From Fimbriimonadaceae bacterium (GTDB lineage Bacteria; Armatimonadota; Fimbriimonadia; Fimbriimonadales; Fimbriimonadaceae), in contig JAIBBE010000244.1 of NCBI GenBank assembly GCA_019694835.1, positions 1-16,230 of the forward strand: a DNA stretch of 16,230 nucleotides. Reading direction: 5' to 3'. The notes beneath the pieces were generated by a model. That model had not been told where the DNA came from and did not search any database. It was given only the letters and a program-made list of their open reading frames with translations. Below are positions 1-7,896 of the stretch, piece by piece. Both the position numbers and the translations under genes were made by a program. Numbering within the stretch: position 1 is the first letter of the stretch; each line of letters starts with the position of its first letter.

Positions 1-13
1 AAGATATGAGCAC

Positions 14-379
14 GTGCGTAGGACATTGCATCTTGGCGCAATAGCCAGCCTCCTGCTGGCCTTTGCCCAGGCTCCGTTCATGCATGTCCATGATCGCGAT
101 CCGGCGCATGAGCATGCGCACGGGTTCACCCACGCACACTGGGCCGGTGAACGCACAAATGGTCTGGCGATCGAGGCCGACGATCACGTCGGCGATGCTC
201 GCTCCTTGAGTTGGATTGCGGGTGATGGCAAGTCTCCCGTGAGACTCGCAGCTGCGCTTCCGGAGGCCATCTCGATCCCGGAACCGATCGCGCAGCCCGC
301 ACTCGTAACGGAGTTGATCCCCCACAGCCACGATCCCCCGTGGCAGCTCACTCTCAAATCCCGCGCCCCTCCTGCCTAA
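14..379 (+). CDS. Histidine-rich exported protein ahead of czcC
   Basis: I do not recognise a named family for this 121-aa protein. Seen: a basic start (MRRTLH) and a hydrophobic stretch at about residues 7-22 that looks like a signal peptide. Seven histidines follow within residues 24-42 (HVH, HEHAH, THAH), then a low-complexity middle and a Pro-rich tail with an HSHDPP motif ending SRAPPA. The chosen start is GTG at 14. The frame is open to the left edge, so a start further upstream cannot be excluded and no ribosome binding site is visible. It lies 74 bp before the outer membrane factor gene on the same strand. Inference: a periplasmic metal-binding or metal-buffering accessory of the efflux system. 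The His cluster is typical of Zn/Ni/Co/Cu binding, but the metal cannot be told from sequence. Confidence 0.7.
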   Translation: MRRTLHLGAIASLLLAFAQAPFMHVHDRDPAHEHAHGFTHAHWAGERTNGLAIEADDHVGDARSLSWIAGDGKSPVRLAAALPEAISIPEPIAQPALVTELIPHSHDPPWQLTLKSRAPPA

Positions 380-390
380 CCACCCATCAG

Positions 391-420
391 GCGCACCATT
401 CGTGTGCGCGATCCCCTTTT
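391..420 (+). terminator. Intercistronic hairpin followed by a short T-run
   Basis: GCGCAC (391-396) and GTGCGC (404-409) form a perfect 6-bp stem with a 7-nt loop. GATCCCC and TTTT follow, ending at 420. It lies between the His-rich gene and czcC. It could be a weak or partial terminator that lowers read-through, or an attenuator. The T-run is only four long and is set off from the stem by seven bases, so this is tentative. Confidence 0.3.
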
Positions 421-453
421 GTCCCCAAATGTTGATTTTGATGAGGTGGCGCA

Positions 454-1674
454 ATGCATTTGCCCAATCGCGCCGCCACTTCGCTGCTGTGCGTGGCCGC
501 ACTTTCGGGTCTATGCTCGGCGCAGGAGTGGACGGAAACGAGCGTAGTCCAGAAGTTTCTTGAGCAAAGTCCATACGCGAGGGAGGCTCGCGCCCGCGCG
601 GCCATCGCGCAGGCGGAGGCCAAGGGCCGTACTCTGTACGCAAACCCCAGCTTCAACTACACCCGGGAAGGGGCTGGACTCACTGAGTTCTTCCAGGCCG
701 AGCAAGCCATCCCGATCAACGGTCGTCTGAAGCTCCTGCGCCAGGCCGGCGATTCGGCTGTTCGTGCCACCGAAGCAGAGGGCGCCTTCGACATATGGCA
801 AGCTCGCACCAGTCTGCGTCTGGCGTTCTACCAGCTGTTGGCGGCGCAGGAGCGGGAACGGGTCTACTCGACCGGACTGAAGGAAATCGAGAACGTCATC
901 CGGGTGCTCCGCGATCGAGAGCGCGAAGGCGAGGGCTCGAAGTTTGACCGAATGCGCACCGAGCGAGAGCGGGCCGAACTTCTTGCCGAGCTTGCTCTCG
1001 TCCGGGCCGAGATGGAACTGGAGCGGTCTCGCCTGGTCGCCTTTCTTCCCCCGGCGACTGAAATTACCACGGTCGCGGGCCAGATCGAAACGATCCTCGC
1101 AGCACTCGACGGAACGGCACTGGTGCAACGGGCAATGGGTGCGCGTGAGGATTTCCGCGCCGAACAACGCCGCCTGGAACAGTTCCGGCTGGAACAGCGT
1201 GCGGCGGACCGGTTGAAGATACCCGAGCCCGTGCTCAATGCCGGATTCAAGCGTGCCGATGTCGGTCAGAACAACATCGCGAACGGCGCGGTGGTTGGCG
1301 TCACAATTCCGCTGCCTCTCTTCAACAACGGCCAAGCCGAAGTCGCTCGCTATTCCGCCGAGCAGGAACGGATTTCGGCCCGCCTGCAAATCCTCACGCA
1401 GCGGATTCGGGCGGCAGTCGAAGGGAACGTTCGCGCCTTCAACGTTCGCGTCCAAGCTCGCGACCGTTACCGCCAGGAACTGGCCGACAGCGGACCTGAG
1501 CTGATCAAGATAGCGACGGTCGCCTATCAGGAAGGGGAGATCGGAATTCTGCAACTACTCGATGCATACCGCTCACAACGCCAGGCGCAGTTGCGAATGC
1601 TCGACATACAGGCAGCGGTGAAAGAAGCGCAGATCGAACTGGAGCGAGTTGTCGGAGAGGAGCTTGGGAAATGA
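454..1674 (+). CDS. czcC: CzcC-like outer membrane factor (TolC family)
   Basis: Outer membrane channel of a tripartite heavy-metal RND efflux system; it forms the exit duct for metal ions handed on by the adaptor and pump. At 406 aa it is normal for the CzcC/TolC family. A signal peptide covers about residues 1-23, with cleavage after CSA before QEW. The rest is long charged helices with the family's two-repeat character: EARARAAIAQAEAKG near residue 45, an AIPINGRLKLL segment near 87, the second-repeat strand VGVTIPLPLFNNGQAE near 280, and YQEGEIGILQLLDAYRSQ near 357. The last is the conserved C-terminal motif of the family. The start ATG at 454 is preceded by GAGGTGG. The stop overlaps the next gene in an ATGA arrangement, indicating translational coupling to czcB. 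Confidence 0.92.
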   Translation: MHLPNRAATSLLCVAALSGLCSAQEWTETSVVQKFLEQSPYAREARARAAIAQAEAKGRTLYANPSFNYTREGAGLTEFFQAEQAIPINGRLKLLRQAGDSAVRATEAEGAFDIWQARTSLRLAFYQLLAAQERERVYSTGLKEIENVIRVLRDREREGEGSKFDRMRTERERAELLAELALVRAEMELERSRLVAFLPPATEITTVAGQIETILAALDGTALVQRAMGAREDFRAEQRRLEQFRLEQRAADRLKIPEPVLNAGFKRADVGQNNIANGAVVGVTIPLPLFNNGQAEVARYSAEQERISARLQILTQRIRAAVEGNVRAFNVRVQARDRYRQELADSGPELIKIATVAYQEGEIGILQLLDAYRSQRQAQLRMLDIQAAVKEAQIELERVVGEELGK

Positions 1675-3200
1675 GAAGGTCGTTCATTCTATTGCTGGTG
1701 ATCTTCACCGTGGGATGCCAGAAGCAGAAACCGGTCGCTGAGAAGGCAACCGAGCCGGAGCCGCATCCGGAAAGTTACACGAACTGGACGACGAAGACCG
1801 AGTTGTTCGCGGAGTACCCACCACTAGTGGTCGGCCAGACAAGCCGCTTCGCCGTTCACTTCACTCGACTGGACACGTTCAAGCCGGTTGCCAAGGGGAA
1901 AGTTGAAATTCGTCTCGCCTCCGCAGACGGCAAGGTCGAATCGTTCAGCACGGACGGCCCGTCCCGTCCCGGCATCTTTGGCGTCGACGTGAAACCCGCG
2001 GCGGCCGGAGGGTTCCGGCTCTCCGTGCACCTGACAAGTGACGGCTTGAGCGATGTACACGAACTCGGTGAAATCGAATCGTCGGCAACAAAGGCTGCGG
2101 CGGTCCACGAGCATGGGGCAGAAACCGAGGAGAAGATCGCCTTTCTGAAAGAACAGCAGTGGACCTTGGACTTCGGCACCGCAGTCATCGAAGACCGGCA
2201 GTTACGTTCGAGCATACGGGTCCCAGCGGAGGTACTCCCACGGTCCGGCGGTGAGGCGGAAGTAACTGTCCCGTTCGACGGCCGGCTCGTGGCCGAGAAC
2301 CTGCCCGTCATTGGCGCTCGTGTATCGCAGGGGCAAGTGCTCGCCAGCCTCCTCCCGCCGACAAGCGCGCCGAGCGACCTTTCGTCTCTGGAACTGGCAA
2401 AGAACGAAGCGTCGCTCGCGCTCCAGTTGGCGCGCAAGGATCGCGAGCGCGCCGAGCGGCTTGTGCAATCAGGAGCAGCTCCCGCCAAACGGCTTGATGA
2501 AGCGAGGACCGTGGAGGCAACCGTGGAGGCACGCCTCAAGGCAGCGGAGACGCGCATTGCCCAGTACGAGGCGTCCAGTACAGCCGAAGCGAATCCGAAG
2601 GGCGCCAGACTGTTCGCCTTGCGCGCTCCGATTTCCGGCATCGTGGTTGAGACCACCGCGGCTCCCAGCGCCAACGTGAAGGCCGGCGAAACGATCTTCA
2701 AGATCGTCGACGCGGATTCGGTGTACGTTTCCGCCATCGTGCCCGAGGCGGAACTGCCGCAGATGCGGAATCTCAGCGGCGCGGAATTGGAGGTTCCCGG
2801 CTCGGCGCAGCCGAGGCCGCTGAGCCGTCTTGTCTCCGTCGGGCGAGTGGTGGATTCGCAGTCGCGGACGTTTCCCGTCATCTATCAAGTGGATAACCGG
2901 GACCGGAGCATCGCGATTCATCAGGCGCTCCACGTCCGATTGCTTACCAAAGCGTCGGGCGCGGCTCCGGCCGTGCCTGAGTCGGCCCTTGTGGACGACG
3001 GAGGCAGGCCAGTGATCTTCATTCAGGAATCCGGCGAAGCATTTCTTCGCAGGCCCGTAAAACTCGGCATCCGCGAAGGTGGGTACGTTCAAGTGCTCGA
3101 AGGGGCCTTCCCCGGCGAGCGTGTCGTCACTCGGGGAGCGCATCTGATCCGGCTCGCGGCGATGTCCAACCAGGTACCGGCCCACGGACACGTTCACTAG
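1671..3200 (+). CDS. czcB: CzcB-like RND periplasmic adaptor lipoprotein
   Basis: Membrane fusion protein that links the inner-membrane pump to the outer membrane channel. The N-terminus has a basic start, a hydrophobic stretch and a lipobox (TVGC), so Cys16 is probably lipidated and anchored. Residues about 30-140 form an extra beta-rich, Ig-like domain ahead of the core, as in some Bacteroidota and Acidobacteriota CzcB proteins. An HEHGAE linker follows. The core has a first lipoyl half (VTVPFDGRLVAENLPVIGAR, about 197-216), an alpha-helical hairpin (about 243-302) and a second lipoyl half (LRAPISGIVVETT, about 317-329), then beta-barrel and membrane-proximal domains. The C-terminus ends AHGHVH, a second His cluster. 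At 509 aa it is longer than typical adaptors because of the extra domain. The start overlaps the czcC stop and has AGGAG eight bases upstream. Metal specificity is not determinable. Confidence 0.92.
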   Translation: MRRSFILLLVIFTVGCQKQKPVAEKATEPEPHPESYTNWTTKTELFAEYPPLVVGQTSRFAVHFTRLDTFKPVAKGKVEIRLASADGKVESFSTDGPSRPGIFGVDVKPAAAGGFRLSVHLTSDGLSDVHELGEIESSATKAAAVHEHGAETEEKIAFLKEQQWTLDFGTAVIEDRQLRSSIRVPAEVLPRSGGEAEVTVPFDGRLVAENLPVIGARVSQGQVLASLLPPTSAPSDLSSLELAKNEASLALQLARKDRERAERLVQSGAAPAKRLDEARTVEATVEARLKAAETRIAQYEASSTAEANPKGARLFALRAPISGIVVETTAAPSANVKAGETIFKIVDADSVYVSAIVPEAELPQMRNLSGAELEVPGSAQPRPLSRLVSVGRVVDSQSRTFPVIYQVDNRDRSIAIHQALHVRLLTKASGAAPAVPESALVDDGGRPVIFIQESGEAFLRRPVKLGIREGGYVQVLEGAFPGERVVTRGAHLIRLAAMSNQVPAHGHVH

Positions 3201-3211
3201 GGGGAGACCAG

Positions 3212-6200
3212 ATGCTTGATTCCTTGATTCGCTGGTCTCTCCATCATCGCGCCGTCGTTCTCTTCATGACGGCAGCACTGCTGATCTGGGGCGGATACTC
3301 CATCCGCGATACACCATTGGATGTGCTACCGGATCTGACAGCGCCGACTGTCACTGTCCTGGTGGAGGCGCGAGGCATGGCGCCAACCGAGATGGAAGCG
3401 TTGGTGACGTTTCCTATTGAGTCCGCGATCAACGGAGCCCCTGGCGTCCGGCGGGTGCGCTCGGCTACGGCCGTGGGTGTCGCTGTGATCTGGGTGGAGT
3501 TCGACTGGGGACAGGAGATTCATCGCGCCCGGCAGACGGTGAACGAGAAACTCTCGCTCGTCTCTGCCGCACTGCCTTCAAATGTCGACAAGCCGTACCT
3601 CGCCCCCATCTCCTCGATCATGGGCGAGATCCTGTTCGTGACGCTGGAGTCGGATCGCCATTCAGGAATGGAACTGCGGACCGTGGCAGACACTGTGCTC
3701 CGGCGCCGGATTCTGGCGGTACCAGGTGTCGCTCAAGTGGTGCCGACTGGTGGAGACCAGAAGCAGTATCAAGTACTAGTGTCACCCCAGGCTCTACGCC
3801 AGTTTTCGGTCTCACTCAACGATGTTGAGAACGCTTTGCGGCAAGGGAGCCAAAACGCATCCGCGGGCTTTCGCGTTGCGGGTGGGCAGGAGTATTTGAT
3901 CCAGGGTGTTGGACGGGCTTCTTCGGAGGAATCGATCGGCAGCATCGCCGTGACATCGCGAGACGGCCGTCCCATCTTCGTTCGTGACGTAGCACAGGTG
4001 CGGATCGGACCTGCCCTGAAACGCGGCGAGGGCTCCCATAATGCCGAACCCGCTGTTGTGCTCGGCATTCAGAAACAGCCGGGAGCGAACACCCTGGAGC
4101 TGACGCGACGGCTGGACGCGACATTGGATGAGATTCAACGCAGCCTTCCGTCGGGGATGAAGATCGACAAGCAGGTGTTCCGGCAGGCGGACTTCATCGA
4201 GAGATCACTCGAGAATCTCACCAAAGCATTGCGGGACGGGGCTATTCTCGTCGTGATCGTGGTGGTGCTCTTCCTGATGAATGTTCGCGCGGCTGTCATT
4301 ACGCTCCTCGCGATCCCCGTCTCCGTCCTGACGGCGGTGCTGACCATGAATTGGTTCGGTTTCACGATCAACAGCATGAGTCTGGGCGGCCTCGCCATCG
4401 CGATCGGTGAACTCGTTGACGACGCCATCATCGACGTCGAGAACGTCATGCGGCGGCTTCGCGAGAACACTCAGAAGCCCGAGGCGGAAAGGCTGCCCGC
4501 GTTGGAGGTGATTTACCGCGCGAGCAGCGAGATCCGAAGCTCGGTCGTCTTCGCGACGGTGATCGTGGTTCTGGTCTTTCTTCCGCTGTTCGCGCTGAGC
4601 AGCGTGGAGGGTCGCTTGCTCACGCCGCTCGCCTTCGCCTACATCGTCAGCCTCACCGCTTCTCTGGCTGTCGCGCTTACGGTCACGCCCGCTCTCTGCT
4701 CCTTCCTGTTACCCAATGCGCGCTCGATTCTGAAAGGCCACGAGCCTTGGCTGGTGACGCAGCTCAAGCGGATGTACAGGCCCACACTGAACTGGTCTCT
4801 GGATCATCCGATTTTGGTCGTCATCCCTTCCATACTCTTGATCATTGCCGCGGGAGTGGCGCTCTCCCGAACGGGACGGGCGTTCCTGCCGGAGTTCAAC
4901 GAAGGGACGCTGACCATTAGTGCGGTGACGCTGCCTGGCACGAGTCTCGCGGATTCGGACAACCTCGGGCGCGGCCTGGAACGGATTCTGATCGGCATTC
5001 CCGAAGTGGTTTCTACGGCAAGAAGGACAGGACGGGCGGAACTGGACGAGCACGTCCAGGGTGTCGAATCAGCCGAGTTGGACGTCACTCTGAGAATGAA
5101 GGACCGGTCAAAGGCCGAGGTACTGAACGAAATCCGCGAAAGGGTCACGCTGCTCCCTGGAATGAATGTCACAGTAGGCCAACCCATCTCGCACCGCATT
5201 GATCACATGCTCTCCGGAACACGCGCCAACATCGCGGTCAAAGTCTTCGGCGATGATCTCGTGTTGCTACGATCCCTGGCCCGGCAGATCGAGACCGCAA
5301 TGAAGGGAATCAACGGGGTGGTCGACCTCTCCGTCGAGCAGCAAACCGACATTCCGACGGTGCGTGTGCGCGTCAGGCCCGAGGATGCCGCTCGATTCGG
5401 CCTACAGCCTGGTGATGTGGCAACCAAGATTCAGACAGCCTTCGTGGGCATCGAAGTCAACCGTATCCTCGAAGGCCAAATCAGTTTTCCACTGGTTGTC
5501 CGCTACCCGGAGACACGCCTGGAGGATCTCGCCGTCATCGGCAAAACGCTCATCGACTCACCCTCAGGAGCGAAGGTTCCGCTCGATTCTGTGGCCGACG
5601 TCTATGAGGATCGCAGCCCAAACTTCATCAGCCGTGAGGGAGTCCAGCGCAAAATCGTCGTGCAGTGCAATGTCGCGGGACGCGACCTGTTAGGCGTAGT
5701 GAATGAGATTGAGGCCGCCGTGGGCGCCCAGGTCAAACTGCCTCAAGGGTATCGTGTCGAGTACGGCGGGCAATTCGAGAGCGAAGCGGAAGCCTCACGC
5801 CGCTTGCTGGTCCTCGGCGGCGGTGTGATCGTCGCCATCCTTCTGATTCTGGCGACCGCATTTCACTCCACCCGCGACGCTCTGATCATCATGCTCAATT
5901 TGCCGCTCGCCTTGGTTGGTGGAGTTGCCGGTGTCTATTTCGCTGGGGGCGTTCTTTCCGTCGCCTCCATCATTGGGTTCATCACGCTGTTCGGCATCGC
6001 AACCCGGAACGGCATCATGCTCGTCGCGCACATCCGTCACCTCCAGGAGGTGGAGGGTGTCACGGATCTTCGCCACGCCGTTGCGGTGGGCGCTACTGAG
6101 CGCCTTGCGCCGATTCTGATGACGGCACTGGCGGCCGGCTTGGCGCTCGTTCCGATTGCGGCCGGAATGGGCAAGCCTGGGAGCGAAATCCAGGCGCCGA

Positions 6201-6307
6201 TGGCCATGGTGATTTTGTTTGGTCTACTTTCATCCACTGCTCTGAACATGGTGGTGGTCCCGGCTGTCTATTACGCAGCTGGGCGACATAGGACAAAGAC
6301 CGCTTGA
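3212..6307 (+). CDS. czcA: CzcA/CusA-type heavy-metal efflux RND pump
   Basis: Proton-driven inner-membrane pump of the heavy-metal efflux (HME) RND family, exporting metal cations through the CzcB-CzcC duct. At 1031 aa it is the usual length. The first TM segment is at about 13-29. A periplasmic porter domain follows to about 335, then a TM block at about 342-505, a second large periplasmic domain (RIDHMLSGTRANIAVKVFG, near 660), and C-terminal TM helices from about 868. The TM4 motif reads AIAIGELVDDAIIDVEN, with E400, D403, D404, D408 and E410. It aligns with CusA (AIAIG..VD.AI...EN) and places Ala397 where CzcA of Cupriavidus has D402, while D403 and E410 match its D408 and E415. A strong Shine-Dalgarno (AGGGGGAGA) precedes ATG 3212, 11 bp after czcB. 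The family call is certain; divalent versus Cu/Ag specificity is open. Confidence 0.96.
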   Translation: MLDSLIRWSLHHRAVVLFMTAALLIWGGYSIRDTPLDVLPDLTAPTVTVLVEARGMAPTEMEALVTFPIESAINGAPGVRRVRSATAVGVAVIWVEFDWGQEIHRARQTVNEKLSLVSAALPSNVDKPYLAPISSIMGEILFVTLESDRHSGMELRTVADTVLRRRILAVPGVAQVVPTGGDQKQYQVLVSPQALRQFSVSLNDVENALRQGSQNASAGFRVAGGQEYLIQGVGRASSEESIGSIAVTSRDGRPIFVRDVAQVRIGPALKRGEGSHNAEPAVVLGIQKQPGANTLELTRRLDATLDEIQRSLPSGMKIDKQVFRQADFIERSLENLTKALRDGAILVVIVVVLFLMNVRAAVITLLAIPVSVLTAVLTMNWFGFTINSMSLGGLAIAIGELVDDAIIDVENVMRRLRENTQKPEAERLPALEVIYRASSEIRSSVVFATVIVVLVFLPLFALSSVEGRLLTPLAFAYIVSLTASLAVALTVTPALCSFLLPNARSILKGHEPWLVTQLKRMYRPTLNWSLDHPILVVIPSILLIIAAGVALSRTGRAFLPEFNEGTLTISAVTLPGTSLADSDNLGRGLERILIGIPEVVSTARRTGRAELDEHVQGVESAELDVTLRMKDRSKAEVLNEIRERVTLLPGMNVTVGQPISHRIDHMLSGTRANIAVKVFGDDLVLLRSLARQIETAMKGINGVVDLSVEQQTDIPTVRVRVRPEDAARFGLQPGDVATKIQTAFVGIEVNRILEGQISFPLVVRYPETRLEDLAVIGKTLIDSPSGAKVPLDSVADVYEDRSPNFISREGVQRKIVVQCNVAGRDLLGVVNEIEAAVGAQVKLPQGYRVEYGGQFESEAEASRRLLVLGGGVIVAILLILATAFHSTRDALIIMLNLPLALVGGVAGVYFAGGVLSVASIIGFITLFGIATRNGIMLVAHIRHLQEVEGVTDLRHAVAVGATERLAPILMTALAAGLALVPIAAGMGKPGSEIQAPMAMVILFGLLSSTALNMVVVPAVYYAAGRHRTKTA

Positions 6308-6326
6308 ACTGGGAACAGGAGAAATC

Positions 6327-6683
6327 ATGAAGAGACGACTCATGGTGGCCTCGGCCACCGCAACGCTTCTATTGCTGGGCTGCATGCAACTGACGGCGCA
6401 CGATGACAAGATCCACAAAGCCACTGTCGGCGAAGTAGCCGCAGTGACTGCTGATGGTTTGGACCTGAAGACGAAGACCGGAATCGTCAAGGTCAAGTAC
6501 TCGAGCAAGACTACCTTCGAGCTCAACAAGAAGCCCGCGGAAAAGGCCGCCGTGAAGTTGGGCGACCGAGTCGGCGTGATCGGGTCGAAGTTGCCGACGG
6601 GGGAACTCATGGCAAACGAAGTGATTCTCGGAGTACCGGCGCCGAAACCTCCCGAGGCCAAGAAGGAAGATCACAAGCACTGA
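6327..6683 (+). CDS. Small lipoprotein with DUF5666-like beta domain and His tail
   Basis: A 118-aa exported protein with a lipobox (LLLGC, Cys19) after a hydrophobic signal. The body (about residues 32-103) is a series of short beta strands: HKATVGEVAAVTADGLDLKT, IVKVKYSSKTTFELN, and KLGDRVGVIGSKLPTGELMANEV. This resembles the small OB-like DUF5666 barrel (resemblance from pattern only). The tail is Lys/Glu-rich and ends EDHKH, and HDDKIHK follows the lipid anchor, so both ends carry possible metal ligands. It starts 19 bp after czcA with AGGAG upstream and is probably the last gene of the efflux operon. Inference: a periplasmic metal-binding or sensing accessory. No enzymatic motif is seen. 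Confidence 0.8.
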   Translation: MKRRLMVASATATLLLLGCMQLTAHDDKIHKATVGEVAAVTADGLDLKTKTGIVKVKYSSKTTFELNKKPAEKAAVKLGDRVGVIGSKLPTGELMANEVILGVPAPKPPEAKKEDHKH

Positions 6684-6760
6684 GGCACACCACTGGGGTC
6701 GAGTTCGATTGATGAGGGCGCGTTGTGAGCATTCAGGCGCGGCCCCATGTTGACGAGGTG

Positions 6761-6789
6761 TTTGTCACCCGATTGCCGAAGGTCACAAA
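6761..6789. terminator. Hairpin between the two converging operons
   Basis: TTTGTCACC (6761-6769) and GGTCACAAA (6781-6789) pair as a 9-bp stem with one C-C mismatch and an 11-nt loop. It lies in the 110-bp gap between the end of the efflux operon and the end of the chromate operon. A bidirectional terminator would be expected here. There is no long T-run on either side, so support is only the inverted repeat and its position. Confidence 0.35.
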
Positions 6790-6793
6790 TCAG

Positions 6794-7231
6794 TCACTCC
6801 GCCGCGGCGGTTGCCACTCGCTTTTGGCATTCCGAGAACAGGGCGTCGTAGACGACGAATTCAGATGCCAGCAGTTCATGGTCTGAGAGACCCATCGAAG
6901 CAAACCCGTGGGCGATCCAGCGCAGGCCTTCCCCGGCAAGGTGTGGATTGGCCGGCCGGGAGTCCGCTGCGCGGACGATATCTGCAAGGAGACGTAGAGC
7001 CGGGTCGGTCAGTCCGTACTTGTCGAGAATTGCGTCAAAGCTCACTCCTTCGCCATGATGCCCAAGTTCGGCACCTGGGACGTCGAAGACGGTCCCATCG
7101 ACCCGACTCCAGTCCGTGTCGTGGGGAAGGAAGACGAACTCAGCGTCCGGATCGACAAACTTGCGAATGAGCCACGGGCAAGCTACCCGGTCGACCTTTA
7201 CCCGCTCGCGCGTGATCCACCGCATGGGCAC
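6794..7231 (-). CDS. chrB: Chromate resistance protein, ChrB C-terminal domain
   Basis: 145 aa matching the Chrome_Resist (ChrB C-terminal) domain. The diagnostic opening KVDRVACPWLIRKFVDPDAEF is at about residues 11-31, followed by HHGEGVSFDAILDKYGL and the later GLRWIAHGFA segment. Full ChrB proteins are about 300 aa with an N-terminal regulatory half. That half is absent here, so this is the stand-alone C-terminal form and probably not the DNA-binding regulator of the operon. The start is GTG 7231 with AAGG four bases further up. An in-frame ATG at 7225 is an alternative. It sits 1 bp after the DUF1080-like gene and closes the chromate operon. The biochemical role of this domain is not firmly established. 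Confidence 0.88.
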   Translation of the reverse strand: MPMRWITRERVKVDRVACPWLIRKFVDPDAEFVFLPHDTDWSRVDGTVFDVPGAELGHHGEGVSFDAILDKYGLTDPALRLLADIVRAADSRPANPHLAGEGLRWIAHGFASMGLSDHELLASEFVVYDALFSECQKRVATAAAE

Positions 7232-7232
7232 T

Positions 7233-7889
7233 CTACCTTCTCTTTTCGATTATGAAGTCGTCAAAGTACGTAACGCTGTCGGCCTTCGTCCACAGGCCAG
7301 CCTTGCCGGCCGAGGAGAACGTGTTGTCTTCGACCTCCATGACCTTGGTGGCGTCGAGGAAGACGGCGAATCGGGGCCCATCGAAGTCAATTTTCAGCGT
7401 GCTCCATGTTTGCTTGGGCACCTTGTGTTTCACGCCATAGGTTTTTGATGGCGTTCCCTTCGGTTCGAGGGATATCCGTTTGCCTCCCTCAACCTTGTAG
7501 AGCACCACGTTATCCTCCAGCGCGTTGGCCCGAACGATGTAATAGTTGTCCGGATCCTTGTAGCGCCAGACGATCCCTGCGGCCTGGTCGCGCTCCCCCG
7601 AAACCGGCTTGAACCTCACACTCACCGATCCATTAACGACGAGGGTCTTTTCATAGATCGCCAGCGGGAAGCGGCCGGAGGTGTTGTCGGTCGAAGTCTG
7701 GGCGATCACGTTCGGCTTGCTTGGAGCAGAGGGATCCGCGATGACTTCCCAGTTCGGCGCACCACCTTCATGGGTCATCGCCACCGTCCAATCCTTCACC
7801 GCCGGCCCCGGTGATTGCCGGTCGAAGTTTATCGTTTGCGCGGAAACTGCAACGCAGCCGAGCGTCATCACGGCGAGAACGCGTTTCAT
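7233..7889 (-). CDS. Secreted DUF1080 / laminin-G-like beta-sandwich protein
   Basis: A 218-aa exported protein. The signal peptide (residues 1-17) ends in a typical SAQ cleavage site. The rest is a beta-sandwich of the concanavalin/LamG type. Landmarks are FDRQSPGPAVKDWTV, WEVIADPSAPSKPNVIAQ, the strand GIVWRYKDPDNYYIVRANALEDNVVLYKVEGG split over about 106-136, WSTLKIDFDGPRFAVFLD, and a final strand SVTYFDDFIIEKR. This pattern is that of DUF1080 (3-keto-disaccharide hydrolase-type) domains. No catalytic residues can be assigned. Its Shine-Dalgarno (GTGAGGT) overlaps the stop codon of the upstream DUF1259 fusion gene, so translation is coupled. Its presence in a chromate operon is conserved enough in layout to be functional, but the role is unknown. 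Confidence 0.8.
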   Translation of the reverse strand: MKRVLAVMTLGCVAVSAQTINFDRQSPGPAVKDWTVAMTHEGGAPNWEVIADPSAPSKPNVIAQTSTDNTSGRFPLAIYEKTLVVNGSVSVRFKPVSGERDQAAGIVWRYKDPDNYYIVRANALEDNVVLYKVEGGKRISLEPKGTPSKTYGVKHKVPKQTWSTLKIDFDGPRFAVFLDATKVMEVEDNTFSSAGKAGLWTKADSVTYFDDFIIEKRR

Positions 7890-7896
7890 GCAGACC

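Noticed and set aside
511..1554. 347-codon open frame on the minus strand inside czcC
   Set aside because: It lies fully antisense to a clear TolC-family gene, has no family resemblance, and long shadow frames are common in GC-rich DNA.
1856..2881. 341-codon open frame on the minus strand inside czcB
   Set aside because: Ser/Arg/Thr-rich shadow sequence antisense to a well-supported adaptor gene.
5430..5446. TTCAGA followed 11 bp later by TTCGTG inside czcA
   Set aside because: Only one half-site is intact, it is within coding sequence, and no -10 or start codon follows.
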